Assembly: GCA_947623175.1 (NCBI GenBank)
Contig: CANQGK010000001.1
Location: 1-64,000 of the forward strand
DNA: 64,000 nt
DNA from: an uncultured Clostridia bacterium
GTDB lineage: Bacteria; Bacillota; Clostridia; Oscillospirales; Acutalibacteraceae
Direction of reading: 5' to 3'
The notes under the pieces are model-generated. The model was not told where the DNA came from and ran no database searches. It worked only from the letters and a program-made list of their open reading frames with translations. The number at the start of each line of letters is the position of its first letter. Position 1 is the first letter of the stretch. Shown here piece by piece: positions 9,761 through 18,291 of the stretch. Position numbers and translations under genes: made by a program.

Positions 9761-9788
9761 ATTATACACCTATATCGCTTTGAGTCAA
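9761..9788 (-). promoter_or_regulatory. Promoter for valS with a long structured leader
   Basis: Minus-strand -35 TTGACT (9783-9788), a 16-base spacer and -10 TATAAT (9761-9766), starting four bases after the stop codon of the ParC-like gene. The leader from about 9755 to 9552 contains a GCTGC/GCAGC hairpin and a second stem-loop around an AAAGCATATGCTTT palindrome. It also contains a 33-codon ATG frame without a ribosome binding site. No terminator or T-box box was found. Confidence 0.7.
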
Positions 9789-9791
9789 GTA

Positions 9792-12032
9792 TTATATATC
9801 AATTTTGGATTGCTCGGCGACGCCGGCGGGCATTTTACTTCCCGCGGCGGGCAAATTGCGGGTGCGATAACGGTAATCGGACTCAAGCGACTCCTTTTCA
9901 TAAAGGGAAACCTCGGATATGCGCTGACCCTTTTTCTGAGTCATAACCGATATGCCGCCGTTGTCCTTGGAAGCCTTAGCGGGTATTTGCGCCGTGTTTA
10001 CGATAAGCATTCTGCCGTTGCTTGATTTAAGCAAAAGCTCGGCGTCCTCTTTAAGGAATATCACGCTATGAAGCGTAAATTTGTCGCAATAGGCTTTAAT
10101 AAGCTTTTTGCGGTTGGTCTTGGTCATATATGACGAAAGCGGAACCTTGGCTATTCTGCCGTTATCGAAGCAAAATACCATATAGCCCGAATAATCGCGG
10201 GTTTCTACCATATAAACGGCGCTTTCGGCGTCGTCAAACTCAAGCTTTGTCGGTACATACTCTCCCATAAGGCTCGCTTTGCCGTAGACAAAGTCGGCGG
10301 CTTTGGATTTGTAAACCTGACATTTGTTAGAAAAGAATAAAAGGTCGGCGGCATTTGTAGAATCGGTTATAAGGGTGATTTCATCCCCCTCCTTAAGCTT
10401 TTGCTCGCCGCTCATTCTAAGCGACTGCGGCGATATTTTCTTAAAGTAACCGTCTTTGGTGAAAAACAGGGTTACGGGCGAATTGTCGACCTCGTTCTCT
10501 TCCTCGTAATCGTCGTTGCCGTCCGCGCTTACTATTTTGGTGCGTCTTTGAGCGCCGTATTTTTCGGCTACTTTTTGAAGCTCCTTAATAATTATTTTCA
10601 AAACCTTTGATTTGAACTTAAGTACGTCTTCCATTTCGGCTATTTCGTCCATAAGCTCTTTGATATCGGCGGTACGTTTTAAAATATATTCGCGGTTTAA
10701 ATGGCGAAGCTTAATTTCGGCGACGTATTCGGCTTGAATTTCGTCGATGCCGAAGCCTATCATAAGATTGGGCACTACCTGCGACTCCTCGTCGGTCTCG
10801 CGCACGATTTTGATGGCTTTATCGATATCGAGCAGAATTTTTTCGAGTCCCTTTAAAAGATGCAGTCGGTCCTTGGCCTTGGTAAGCTTGAAATAAATTC
10901 TGCGGCGCACACATTCCTCTCTGAACGCCACCCATTCGGAAATAATTTCCTTAACGCCCAAAACCCGCGGAGAGCCGGCTATAAGAATATTGAAATTACA
11001 TGAAAAGCTGTCTTCCATCGGAGTCAGCTTCATGATTTTTTTCATAAGCTTGTTATAATCGGCGTCGCGTTTTAAATCTATGGCGATTTTAAGACCGCGA
11101 AGGTCGGTTTCGTCGCGAACATCGTTGATTTCGGTAATTTTTTTAAGCCGCACCAATTCGATTATCTTATCGATTATGGCCTCGCTCGTGGTTGTGGGGG
11201 GGATTTCGGTAATTTCGATGCAATTATTTGACGAATCGTAGCTCCATACGCCTCGCACCCTAAAACTTCCCCTGCCGGTCTTATAAATATTTTCAATTTC
11301 GTCGCGGTTGTATAAAAGCTCGCCGCCTATGGGAAAATCGGGCGCCAAAAGCGTGTCCGCAACGTTTACGTCGTTATCCTTGATATAGGCTATGGTGGTT
11401 TCGCAGACCTCTTTTAAATTAAAGGGGCAAATCGAGCTCGCCATACCTACCGCGATACCGGTGTTGGCGTTTACAAGCACCGAGGGAAAGGTAACCGGAA
11501 AGAGTGTCGGCTCTTTCATGGTAGCGTCGTAATTATCGACAAAATCCACCGTGTCCTTGTCTATATCGCAAAAAAGCTCGGCGGCTATCGGCGCCAATTT
11601 AGCTTCGGTATAACGCGACGCCGCATACGCCATATCGCGCGAATAAGCTTTACCGAAGGAGCCCTTGGATGCGACATAAGGGTGCAAAAGCGCCTGATAG
11701 CCTTCCGAAAGTCTCACCATGGTTTCGTAAATCGCCGCGTCGCCGTGCGGGTTTAACTGCATGGTTCTTCCGACAATATTTGCCGATTTGATCGTACCGC
11801 CGTTTAAAAGCCCCATATTGTACATGGTATAGAGCAGTTTGCGGTGCGACGGTTTAAACCCGTCAATTTCTGGAATTGCGCGCGATACTATTACGCTCAT
11901 AGCATACGGCATATAGTTGGTTTCGAGCGTTTCGGTTATGGGCTGCTCGACCGTAAGCCCCGCGCCCGCGATGTAGGCGTTAATGTCCGGTTTAAACGCC
12001 TTTTTTTCTTCCTTGCGTTTTCTTGGAGCCAT
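9792..12032 (-). CDS. parC: Type IIA DNA topoisomerase subunit A, ParC-like (divergent)
   Basis: DNA cleavage/rejoining subunit of a gyrase/topoisomerase IV-type enzyme. 746 residues. The N-terminal winged-helix domain contains the catalytic Tyr141 (ASRYTEAKL). The segment matching the quinolone-resistance region reads HGDAAIYETMV at 96-106, with Ala99 at the position of E. coli GyrA Ser83 and Glu103 at that of Asp87. A coiled-coil tower follows, then a shortened C-terminal beta-pinwheel region. No GyrA box (QRRGGKG) is seen, which favours a topoisomerase IV-like rather than gyrase role. It lies 40 bases after the subunit B gene. The symbol is by analogy only. Confidence 0.85.
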   Translation of the reverse strand: MAPRKRKEEKKAFKPDINAYIAGAGLTVEQPITETLETNYMPYAMSVIVSRAIPEIDGFKPSHRKLLYTMYNMGLLNGGTIKSANIVGRTMQLNPHGDAAIYETMVRLSEGYQALLHPYVASKGSFGKAYSRDMAYAASRYTEAKLAPIAAELFCDIDKDTVDFVDNYDATMKEPTLFPVTFPSVLVNANTGIAVGMASSICPFNLKEVCETTIAYIKDNDVNVADTLLAPDFPIGGELLYNRDEIENIYKTGRGSFRVRGVWSYDSSNNCIEITEIPPTTTSEAIIDKIIELVRLKKITEINDVRDETDLRGLKIAIDLKRDADYNKLMKKIMKLTPMEDSFSCNFNILIAGSPRVLGVKEIISEWVAFREECVRRRIYFKLTKAKDRLHLLKGLEKILLDIDKAIKIVRETDEESQVVPNLMIGFGIDEIQAEYVAEIKLRHLNREYILKRTADIKELMDEIAEMEDVLKFKSKVLKIIIKELQKVAEKYGAQRRTKIVSADGNDDYEEENEVDNSPVTLFFTKDGYFKKISPQSLRMSGEQKLKEGDEITLITDSTNAADLLFFSNKCQVYKSKAADFVYGKASLMGEYVPTKLEFDDAESAVYMVETRDYSGYMVFCFDNGRIAKVPLSSYMTKTNRKKLIKAYCDKFTLHSVIFLKEDAELLLKSSNGRMLIVNTAQIPAKASKDNGGISVMTQKKGQRISEVSLYEKESLESDYRYRTRNLPAAGSKMPAGVAEQSKIDI

Positions 12033-12072
12033 GTAATATCTCCTTTAAAATATAAAATATAATGTTCGTAAT

Positions 12073-14055
12073 TCAGCTGATATCCGCTTCTTCAAGGTAC
12101 ATATAACCGTTTTCGGCTATAAATTCCTTTCTGCCCGAAAGGTCGTCTCCCAAAAGCAGGTCAAACATGCGCGAGGTTCTTTCGGCGTCCTGCGGAATAA
12201 CCTTTATAAGGCGGCGCGTCTCGGGATTCATGGTGGTAAGGTTCATCATATCCGGCTGGTTTTCGCCGAGTCCCTTGGAGCGCTGAACGGTATACTTATT
12301 ATTGCCTATTTTGGCTAAAATCTCAGTTTTTTCCTTTTCGTCGTAAGCAAAATAGGTCATATCCTTTGTGCCGATTTCGTAAAGCGGAGTTTCGGCTATA
12401 TAGACCTTGCCGACGTCTATAAGCGTAGGCATCAGGCGATAAATCATGGTAAGAATAAGGGTTCTTATCTGAAAACCGTCAAAGTCGGCGTCGGTGCAGA
12501 TTATGACCTTATTCCAGCGAAGGGCGTCGATGTCAAAGGTGGCAACCCCTTTATTCGCTTTGGTTTTAACCTCCACGCCACAGCCGAGAACCTTTATAAG
12601 ATTGGTGATTATATCGCTTTTAAATATCTTTTCGTAATCGGCCTTGAGACAGTTGAGTATTTTTCCTCTTACGGGTATTATAGCCTGAAAATCGGCGTTT
12701 CTTGCCAATTTGCAGGAGCCCAGCGCCGAGTCGCCCTCCACTATAAAGAGCTCGCGCTCGTTTACGTCCTTGGAACGGCAGTCGACGAACTTGTCGACCC
12801 TGTCAAGCATACCGTTCGAGCTTTGAAGAGTTTTCTTTATATTGATGCGCTCGCGCTCACTGCGTTCGCGGCTTCGTTTGTTTATAAGCACCTGATCGGC
12901 GATTTTATCGGCTTCGGCTTTGTTTTCGATAAAGTAGACCTCTAATTGATGTCTTAAAAAATCGGCCATCGCCTCGTAAATAAACTTATTTGTGATTGCC
13001 TTTTTGGTTTGGTTTTCGTAAGAAGTCACGGACGAAAAGGAGGATATTACCAACACCAGGCATTCCTCGACGTCCGAAAAGGTTATTTTGCTTTCGTTGC
13101 CCTTATATTTGTTGGTCTGCTTTATATAGGCGTCTATCTGAGAGGTAAAGGCGGTTCTTGTCGCCCTTTCGGGAACGCCGCCGTGCTCAAGCCAGCTTGA
13201 ATTATGGTAATATTCCTTTAAGGTATGACGATTGCTGAAGGCGAGCGCCACGTTAATTTTCACCTTGTATTCCGGCTTATCCTCGCGGTCCTTACCCTTA
13301 CGTTCGGTATTCCATACCTGCACGTTTGTAAGCTTATCGTCGCCTACCGTTTCCTCGACGTAATCCCTGATTCCGTTGCCGTAAATGATTTCCTTTTGTA
13401 TGAATTTATTGCCTTGCTGTTCTTTAAATATAAAGAGCAAACCGTCGTTGACTATCGCCTGACGCTTTAAGGTGTCGATAAAATACTCCGTCGGAATATC
13501 GATATCGGTAAATACCTCGATATCCGGCTTCCAGCGGGTTTTAGTGCCGGTATCCTTGCCGGAATAGGGTTCTTTTTGAAGCCCGCCGACATTATAACCC
13601 TTTTCAAAATGCAGGTTATACTTAAACCCGTCGCGCTTGATTTCGACGTCCATATATTCCGAAGCGTACTGTGTGGAGCAAAGGCCCAAGCCGTTAAGAC
13701 CGACGGAATATTCGTAATTGGCACCGTCGTTGGTGTTGTATTTGCCTCCGGCGTACATCTCACAATAAAGCAATTCCCAATTAAAGCGCTGTTCGTTATT
13801 ATTGTAATCCACCGGAGCGCCGCGGCCGAAGTCCTGCACTTCAATAGAGCCGTCCGCGTACTTGGTGACGATTATTTTATTGCCGTAGCCTTCTCTTGCT
13901 TCATCAATAGAGTTTGAAATTATTTCAAATACGGAATGTTCACAGCCGTCGAGACCGTCCGACCCGAAAATAACGCCCGGGCGCTTGCGTACTCTGTCGG
14001 CGCCTTTTAATTGACTTATACTTTCGTTACCGTATTCGGCTTTAGCTTTTGCCAT
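12073..14055 (-). CDS. parE: Type IIA DNA topoisomerase subunit B, ParE-like (divergent)
   Basis: ATPase/TOPRIM subunit partnering the ParC-like protein. 660 residues. The GHKL ATPase has Glu44, Asn48 and Asp51 in EIISNSIDEA, DFGRG at 75-79 and GLNGLG further on. The TOPRIM domain has EGDSA and TDADFDG. After the last motif the usual AHIRTL reads FQIRTL, so the His common in GyrB/ParE is Gln here. Together with the opening GNESISQLKG this marks a divergent branch rather than the housekeeping gyrase. Start ATG at 14055 with a GGAG site. Its own promoter lies at 14088-14117. Confidence 0.87.
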   Translation of the reverse strand: MAKAKAEYGNESISQLKGADRVRKRPGVIFGSDGLDGCEHSVFEIISNSIDEAREGYGNKIIVTKYADGSIEVQDFGRGAPVDYNNNEQRFNWELLYCEMYAGGKYNTNDGANYEYSVGLNGLGLCSTQYASEYMDVEIKRDGFKYNLHFEKGYNVGGLQKEPYSGKDTGTKTRWKPDIEVFTDIDIPTEYFIDTLKRQAIVNDGLLFIFKEQQGNKFIQKEIIYGNGIRDYVEETVGDDKLTNVQVWNTERKGKDREDKPEYKVKINVALAFSNRHTLKEYYHNSSWLEHGGVPERATRTAFTSQIDAYIKQTNKYKGNESKITFSDVEECLVLVISSFSSVTSYENQTKKAITNKFIYEAMADFLRHQLEVYFIENKAEADKIADQVLINKRSRERSERERINIKKTLQSSNGMLDRVDKFVDCRSKDVNERELFIVEGDSALGSCKLARNADFQAIIPVRGKILNCLKADYEKIFKSDIITNLIKVLGCGVEVKTKANKGVATFDIDALRWNKVIICTDADFDGFQIRTLILTMIYRLMPTLIDVGKVYIAETPLYEIGTKDMTYFAYDEKEKTEILAKIGNNKYTVQRSKGLGENQPDMMNLTTMNPETRRLIKVIPQDAERTSRMFDLLLGDDLSGRKEFIAENGYMYLEEADIS

Positions 14056-14087
14056 ATTTTTAATACTCCTAAACTATAATTGAATTT

Positions 14088-14117
14088 ATTATACACCATA
14101 TTTTGTGTTTTCGTCAA
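14088..14117 (-). promoter_or_regulatory. Promoter for parE-parC-like operon
   Basis: Minus-strand -35 TTGACG (14112-14117), an 18-base spacer and a perfect -10 TATAAT (14088-14093), 33 bases upstream of the parE-like ATG. It is divergent from the thioesterase promoter. Confidence 0.75.
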
Positions 14118-14168
14118 GTAAAATAACCGATTATATGCAATTTGTGCCCTGAAAATTATACTTTTCGG

Positions 14169-14197
14169 TTGATTTTGAAAGCTGAATGGTATATAAT
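14169..14197 (+). promoter_or_regulatory. Promoter for the acyl-ACP thioesterase
   Basis: -35 TTGATT (14169-14174), 17-base spacer, perfect -10 TATAAT (14192-14197). The ATG at 14230 follows within 33 bases. Confidence 0.78.
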
Positions 14198-14229
14198 GTG
14201 TACAGTATTTTATTTCGGGTGGCAAAATT

Positions 14230-14943
14230 ATGGAATTTTCAAGAGATTTTTATTTACGCGCGTCGGATTTTGATACCTACGATCGGCTTACTCCGAGAGC
14301 AATTCTCGAGCTTTTTCAGGACGTTGCCGGCAATCATGCCGAGGAAATGGGAATAGGCTTTAAGCCCCTTTATGAAAAAAATCTAATCTGGGTAATCGCG
14401 CGGACAAAGTATATTGTCGAGAAAAAGATCAACCGTTATACCGGAGTAAAGGTCAAAACCTGGCCTCTGACGCCCGGCAAACTTACCTTCAGGCGGGAGT
14501 ATTTGATTTACGACAATGCGGGAGATATAGCCGTTCGCGGCTGCGCCGATTGGGTAATAGTAAACCGCATAGAGCATTCCCTCGCTTCGGGCGTCGATAT
14601 TTTCCCCAAGGGCGAGTATTCCGATGTGCCGGCAATCGACGAAAAATTAAGAAGAATAAAGGATATCGACGGCAAATCGTCCGAACCGAAAACGGTTATA
14701 CCGCAATTTACCGATATTGATTTAAACGGACATGTCAACAACACGAAATACGCGGATTTTGCGATAAACGCTCTGCCGAAGGACGAGCGCGAAATCGTAT
14801 CCTTTCAAATCGATTATCATAACGAGGCATTGGTGGACGAGCCGCTGATTTTGTCTTACGTCACCGACGGCAAAAAAGCCGTCGTCAAGGGCAAAAACGC
14901 CGACGAAGTCAAAAAATTCACCTGCGAAATAATGTATAAATAA
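14230..14943 (+). CDS. Acyl-ACP thioesterase (FatA/FatB family)
   Basis: Hydrolyses acyl-acyl carrier protein to free fatty acid in the cytoplasm. 237 residues, a double hot-dog protein of the bacterial size class. The start FSRDFYLRASDFDTYDRLTP and the second hot-dog motif DIDLNGHVNNTKY (Asn and His of the NxHxNN signature are family active-site residues) identify the family. The gene stands alone with its own promoter and ends in a terminator region. Such genes are common in Clostridia that recycle or release fatty acids. Chain-length preference cannot be judged. Confidence 0.88.
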   Translation: MEFSRDFYLRASDFDTYDRLTPRAILELFQDVAGNHAEEMGIGFKPLYEKNLIWVIARTKYIVEKKINRYTGVKVKTWPLTPGKLTFRREYLIYDNAGDIAVRGCADWVIVNRIEHSLASGVDIFPKGEYSDVPAIDEKLRRIKDIDGKSSEPKTVIPQFTDIDLNGHVNNTKYADFAINALPKDEREIVSFQIDYHNEALVDEPLILSYVTDGKKAVVKGKNADEVKKFTCEIMYK

Positions 14944-14971
14944 GCCGTGAAACGGCATACTTTTAATTTTA

Positions 14972-15027
14972 CCGCAAAGAAGAGCCCGGTCGACCGTATA
15001 AGTCTTCCGAACTCTTCTTTTTTGCGG
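14972..15027. terminator. Terminator between convergent thioesterase and Band-7 genes
   Basis: CCGCAAAGAAGAG pairs with CTCTTC-TTT-TTTGCGG with a three-base bulge. Read on the plus strand, GAAGAG/CTCTTC is followed by TTTTTT, an intrinsic terminator. The loop holds a CGGTCGACCG palindrome followed by TATAAG. A smaller GCCGT/ACGGC hairpin at 14944-14956 follows the thioesterase stop. Confidence 0.7.
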
Positions 15028-15038
15028 ATTTTACGACG

Positions 15039-15989
15039 CTATTTATCACAGCATTCGTCTTTTTTGACCGGTTCCGGCTTTTTGGGCGCCGGCTTAATAT
15101 TATCGCCGAGTCCCGTGCTCTCGGTAAAGATGGTATTATTGGTAACGGCGTTTACGGCGTCGGTGGGGATTATAAGCTTTGACGCGGTGCCGTTCGACAT
15201 ATTGACGAGCGCTTCGTATTTTTTAAGCTCCAAAACCGCGGCGTCGATACCGGCTTCCTTTAACGCCTTAAGTCCTTCCGCTTCCGCCTGCTTTGCGAGG
15301 AAAATCGCTTTGGCTTCGCCTTCCGCCCTTGCGATGCGGGCGTCTCTTTCACCCTCGGCGGCGAGAATCATAGCCTGCTTGTCGCCCTCCGCTCTTGTGA
15401 TGGCGGCGGCTTTATGACCTTCCGCCTGCAAGAGGGTTTCGCGGCGGTCGCGCTCCGCCTTCATCTGCTTCTCCATAGCGCTCTGGATTTCTTCCGGCGG
15501 GATAATATTCTTAAGCTCGACGCGGGTAACCTTGATACCCCATTGGTCGGTTGCCTCGTCCAAAATCGCGGTCATTTTGCTGTTTATGGTATCGCGCGAG
15601 GTGAGCGTACCGTCAAGCTCAAGCTCGCCGACTATATTACGAAGTGTGGTGGCGGTAAGATTTTCCAGAGCGTTGATCGGATTTACCACGCCGTAGGTGT
15701 AAATCTTTGCGTCGAAAATGCGGAAATAAACCACCGTATCTATACGCATGGTAACGTTATCCTTGGTGATAACCGGCTGAGGCGGAGAATCGAGCACCTG
15801 CTCTTTAAGTGTTATTTTTTTGGAAATTTTCTCAACAAAGGGGATTTTCACGTGAAGTCCCGCGCCCCAGGTGGTCTTATACTTACCGAGCAATTCGATT
15901 ACGTATTCGGTAGCCTGCGGCACGATCCGGATGTTTGTGACTAAAAGAATAAAAATTACGATAATAAGCGCATAAATCAAGTAGGTCAT
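15039..15989 (-). CDS. SPFH/Band-7 membrane protein, QmcA-like
   Basis: Member of the stomatin/prohibitin/flotillin superfamily, which forms ring-like assemblies at the cytoplasmic membrane. 316 residues. One N-terminal membrane helix (about 2-20), the Band-7 domain (about 25-190, with the conserved DPYxx-like NPINALENLTATTLRN segment), then a long Ala/Glu-rich coiled coil (about 185-255). A short Lys/Pro/Asp/Cys-rich tail ends it. The gene follows an unrecognised gene with a 27-base gap, so they probably share a transcript. No NfeD-type partner is nearby. The precise role is unknown. Confidence 0.9.
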   Translation of the reverse strand: MTYLIYALIIVIFILLVTNIRIVPQATEYVIELLGKYKTTWGAGLHVKIPFVEKISKKITLKEQVLDSPPQPVITKDNVTMRIDTVVYFRIFDAKIYTYGVVNPINALENLTATTLRNIVGELELDGTLTSRDTINSKMTAILDEATDQWGIKVTRVELKNIIPPEEIQSAMEKQMKAERDRRETLLQAEGHKAAAITRAEGDKQAMILAAEGERDARIARAEGEAKAIFLAKQAEAEGLKALKEAGIDAAVLELKKYEALVNMSNGTASKLIIPTDAVNAVTNNTIFTESTGLGDNIKPAPKKPEPVKKDECCDK

Positions 15990-16016
15990 AATATCACCTT
16001 ATCCTTTTTTTAAAAA

Positions 16017-16757
16017 TTATTTTATAAGCGCGGCGCGCAATTTTTTGTTTTTTATAAAAATCGGCATAAAGTTTTCATACGAAGCGAGCATATGCTTATC
16101 TTCGGAAATGGCGTTTTTAATACTCTCCGCCACGGGGGCGTCGTTATATGACGCGGCGCAAAGCACGGCTATTACGGCATTGACCGTCTCGCGGTCGCCC
16201 TTTACGTATGCCTCCCTCAAAATATCGACGAATTTCTTAATCTGTTTTGAGGTACCCGTAAGAAAAATCTTTTTAAGATACGGCACAAGATATTCGCCGT
16301 AGAAATTAAGATAAAGGAAATTTCCGTATACCGCAATATGATTTTTATATTCGGCTTTGAGCGGCGGAAAAACGTCAAGCATCTTTTTGGTAAAGCCGGT
16401 TATGGTGCCGCTGCCGCTTTTGGCGGTGGGAAGCTCGATATTTGCATTGGCCGACCTTATCCTTTTTATGCCGAGCTCCTTGCGCAGAGAATTGGTAAAA
16501 TCGATACCGACGGCTGTCGCGTCCTTTTGGGTTTGCGAATCGTCGAAAAGCCAGGCGTTGATCTCGCGAAATTCGCCGACGCCGCCTTCTTCGTCGATAT
16601 CCGCTACGGATAAAGTAAACATCTGCCGTGCATCATCGTAAGCCACGTTCACCGCTTTTGTATTATTTGCAAAGCCGTTTTCGGTATTCGTAAAAGAGTT
16701 TTCATCCAAAAAGGGTTTAAGCTCGTCTAATACGTTTTCAAGATATCTGTTATCCAA
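16017..16757 (-). CDS. Protein of unknown function (246 aa) upstream of Band-7 gene
   Basis: I do not recognise this family. 246 residues, soluble, with no signal peptide or membrane helix. The N-terminal half is acidic and beta-rich (residues 1-100, with DIDEEGGVGEF). The C-terminal half (about 120-246) looks helical and contains TGTSKQIKKFVDILREAYVKG. The layout suggests a nucleotide-independent binding or adaptor protein, but that is a guess. It has its own good promoter and is followed after 27 bases by the Band-7 gene, hinting at a shared membrane-associated function. Confidence 0.75.
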   Translation of the reverse strand: MDNRYLENVLDELKPFLDENSFTNTENGFANNTKAVNVAYDDARQMFTLSVADIDEEGGVGEFREINAWLFDDSQTQKDATAVGIDFTNSLRKELGIKRIRSANANIELPTAKSGSGTITGFTKKMLDVFPPLKAEYKNHIAVYGNFLYLNFYGEYLVPYLKKIFLTGTSKQIKKFVDILREAYVKGDRETVNAVIAVLCAASYNDAPVAESIKNAISEDKHMLASYENFMPIFIKNKKLRAALIK

Positions 16758-16787
16758 TTAAAGTCACATCCAAAATATATTTTCTTT

Positions 16788-16816
16788 ATTTTAACATATT
16801 TTTTATGGTTTGTCAC
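16788..16816 (-). promoter_or_regulatory. Promoter for the unknown gene/Band-7 pair
   Basis: Minus-strand -35 GTGACA (16811-16816), 17-base spacer, -10 TAAAAT (16788-16793), 31 bases before the ATG at 16757. Divergent from the rsmA promoter. Confidence 0.7.
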
Positions 16817-16827
16817 CTAAAATTTTC

Positions 16828-16856
16828 TTGAAGTATATTTTTTAATATAGTATACT
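16828..16856 (+). promoter_or_regulatory. Promoter for rsmA
   Basis: -35 TTGAAG (16828-16833), 17-base spacer, -10 TATACT (16851-16856). A GGCGC/GCGCC hairpin (16875-16890) lies in the resulting leader before the GGAG site and ATG at 16914. It has no U run and its role is unclear. Confidence 0.7.
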
Positions 16857-16913
16857 TTATATTACGGTAAATCGGGCGCTTAAATGCGCCAAATCTTATT
16901 TTCGGAGTAAAAC

Positions 16914-17762
16914 ATGAATTTATATGATATCAATACCGTTAAATCGGTACTCGCCAAAGCGGATTTTTCCTTCAAAAAAAGCTTAGGACAAAATTTTTTG
17001 ATTAACGGCGAGGTATGCCCGGCTATGGCGGCAGCCGCCGCCGACGATAAAACCGGCGTTTTGGAAATAGGTCCCGGGATAGGCGTGCTTACAAAGGAAT
17101 TATCCCTTCACGCAAAAAAGGTGGTAGCCGTCGAGCTTGACGAACGGCTTAAAAATATTTTGCCCGTGACGCTGAACGACTGCGCCAACGTTGAGGTTAT
17201 ATACGGCGACGTATTAAGGCTTGATTTATTTAAACTTATAAAGGAGCATTTTTCCGACTGCGAGAGGGTGGCGGTGTGCGCCAATCTTCCCTATTACATA
17301 ACCTCCGAAATCGTTATGTATCTGCTCGAAAGCCGGCTCCCCCTCGACAATATTACAGTAATGGTGCAAAAGGAAGCTGCGGAGAGACTCTGCGCCGAGG
17401 TGGGTACGCGAAAAGCCGGAGCGGTTTCGGTAACGGTAAGCTATTACGCAAAAAAAGAAATACTGTTTGAGGTCGACAAAACCGGCTTTATCCCCACTCC
17501 GAAGGTTGATTCCGCGGTGATACGGCTTAAAATTCTCAGCTCCCCGCCGATAACCGTAAAGGATGAAAAAAAGTTCTTTTCGTTTGTGAAGGCCGCTTTT
17601 GCACAGCGGCGTAAAACCCTTGTAAATTCGGTTTCAAACACCTTAAAAATCAACAAGGAAAGCTTAAAAAAAGCGCTTTGCACCCTCGGCTTACCCGAAA
17701 CGGTACGAAGCGAACAGTTAAGCTTGGAGGAATTGGCAAGCCTTTGTGATATATTGAATTAA
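16914..17762 (+). CDS. rsmA: 16S rRNA (adenine1518-N6/adenine1519-N6)-dimethyltransferase
   Basis: Dimethylates two adjacent adenines in the 3' terminal hairpin of 16S rRNA during late small-subunit assembly. 282 residues, normal length. The family entry KSLGQNFLIN, the AdoMet loop EIGPGIGVLT and the catalytic NLPYYIT motif (near residue 125) are all present, with the helical C-terminal domain (AFAQRRKTL). The start is supported by the upstream GGAG. The next gene on the strand is the GerQ-like gene. Confidence 0.96.
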   Translation: MNLYDINTVKSVLAKADFSFKKSLGQNFLINGEVCPAMAAAAADDKTGVLEIGPGIGVLTKELSLHAKKVVAVELDERLKNILPVTLNDCANVEVIYGDVLRLDLFKLIKEHFSDCERVAVCANLPYYITSEIVMYLLESRLPLDNITVMVQKEAAERLCAEVGTRKAGAVSVTVSYYAKKEILFEVDKTGFIPTPKVDSAVIRLKILSSPPITVKDEKKFFSFVKAAFAQRRKTLVNSVSNTLKINKESLKKALCTLGLPETVRSEQLSLEELASLCDILN

Positions 17763-17862
17763 ATATAAAAGTATATTAAAATCCACCATTTCCGCAAAAT
17801 ACGAACCTCGGAAAATGCGCCGCATATAATATACCGAAATATATATTTTGGAAGTGTTATAA

Positions 17863-18291
17863 GTGGAAAATCCGATACAAAAGCATATACAAAACGAAAA
17901 CGATTTAGACCTTTACGAAAGCTATTTAAAAGAAAATTTTCAAGGAAATCCGCAAACCGAAGTAATCGAAAAAGCGCCGGAAAGTCTGTCCATGCCCGCA
18001 GAGCCCTACGGCAAAAGCGTAAAATGCCGCAAAAGCACCGACGGCAATGCGGCGATTTCGACCGTCGGGCTTTCCGACGGATATCTGCGCCGGCAAACGG
18101 GTAAGCTTGTAAAGGTCGACTCGCTTATCGGCGGCAGAATCTGCGCAAAGGCGGGTATTTTGCTCGACGTCGGCGAGGATTATATAGTGATAAAGCCCAA
18201 TAAAAGCTGTCTCAGCATGATGATACCGACGGCGAACATCGAATACATTACGATAATACACGATAACGATATATCGAAAATATTCAATTAA
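17863..18291 (+). CDS. GerQ-like small protein (possible spore coat-associated)
   Basis: 142 residues. The first 75 residues are hydrophilic and low in complexity. The last 65 form a compact beta-rich unit (YLRRQTGKLVKVDSLIGG, VGEDYIVIKP, ANIEYITII) whose layout resembles the C-terminal domain of the spore coat protein GerQ. The resemblance is by eye, so the spore role is tentative. It starts with GTG after a GGAAGTG site. Its stop and that of the convergent pfkB gene share the palindrome TTAA (18288-18291), so no terminator separates them. Confidence 0.6.
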   Translation: MENPIQKHIQNENDLDLYESYLKENFQGNPQTEVIEKAPESLSMPAEPYGKSVKCRKSTDGNAAISTVGLSDGYLRRQTGKLVKVDSLIGGRICAKAGILLDVGEDYIVIKPNKSCLSMMIPTANIEYITIIHDNDISKIFN

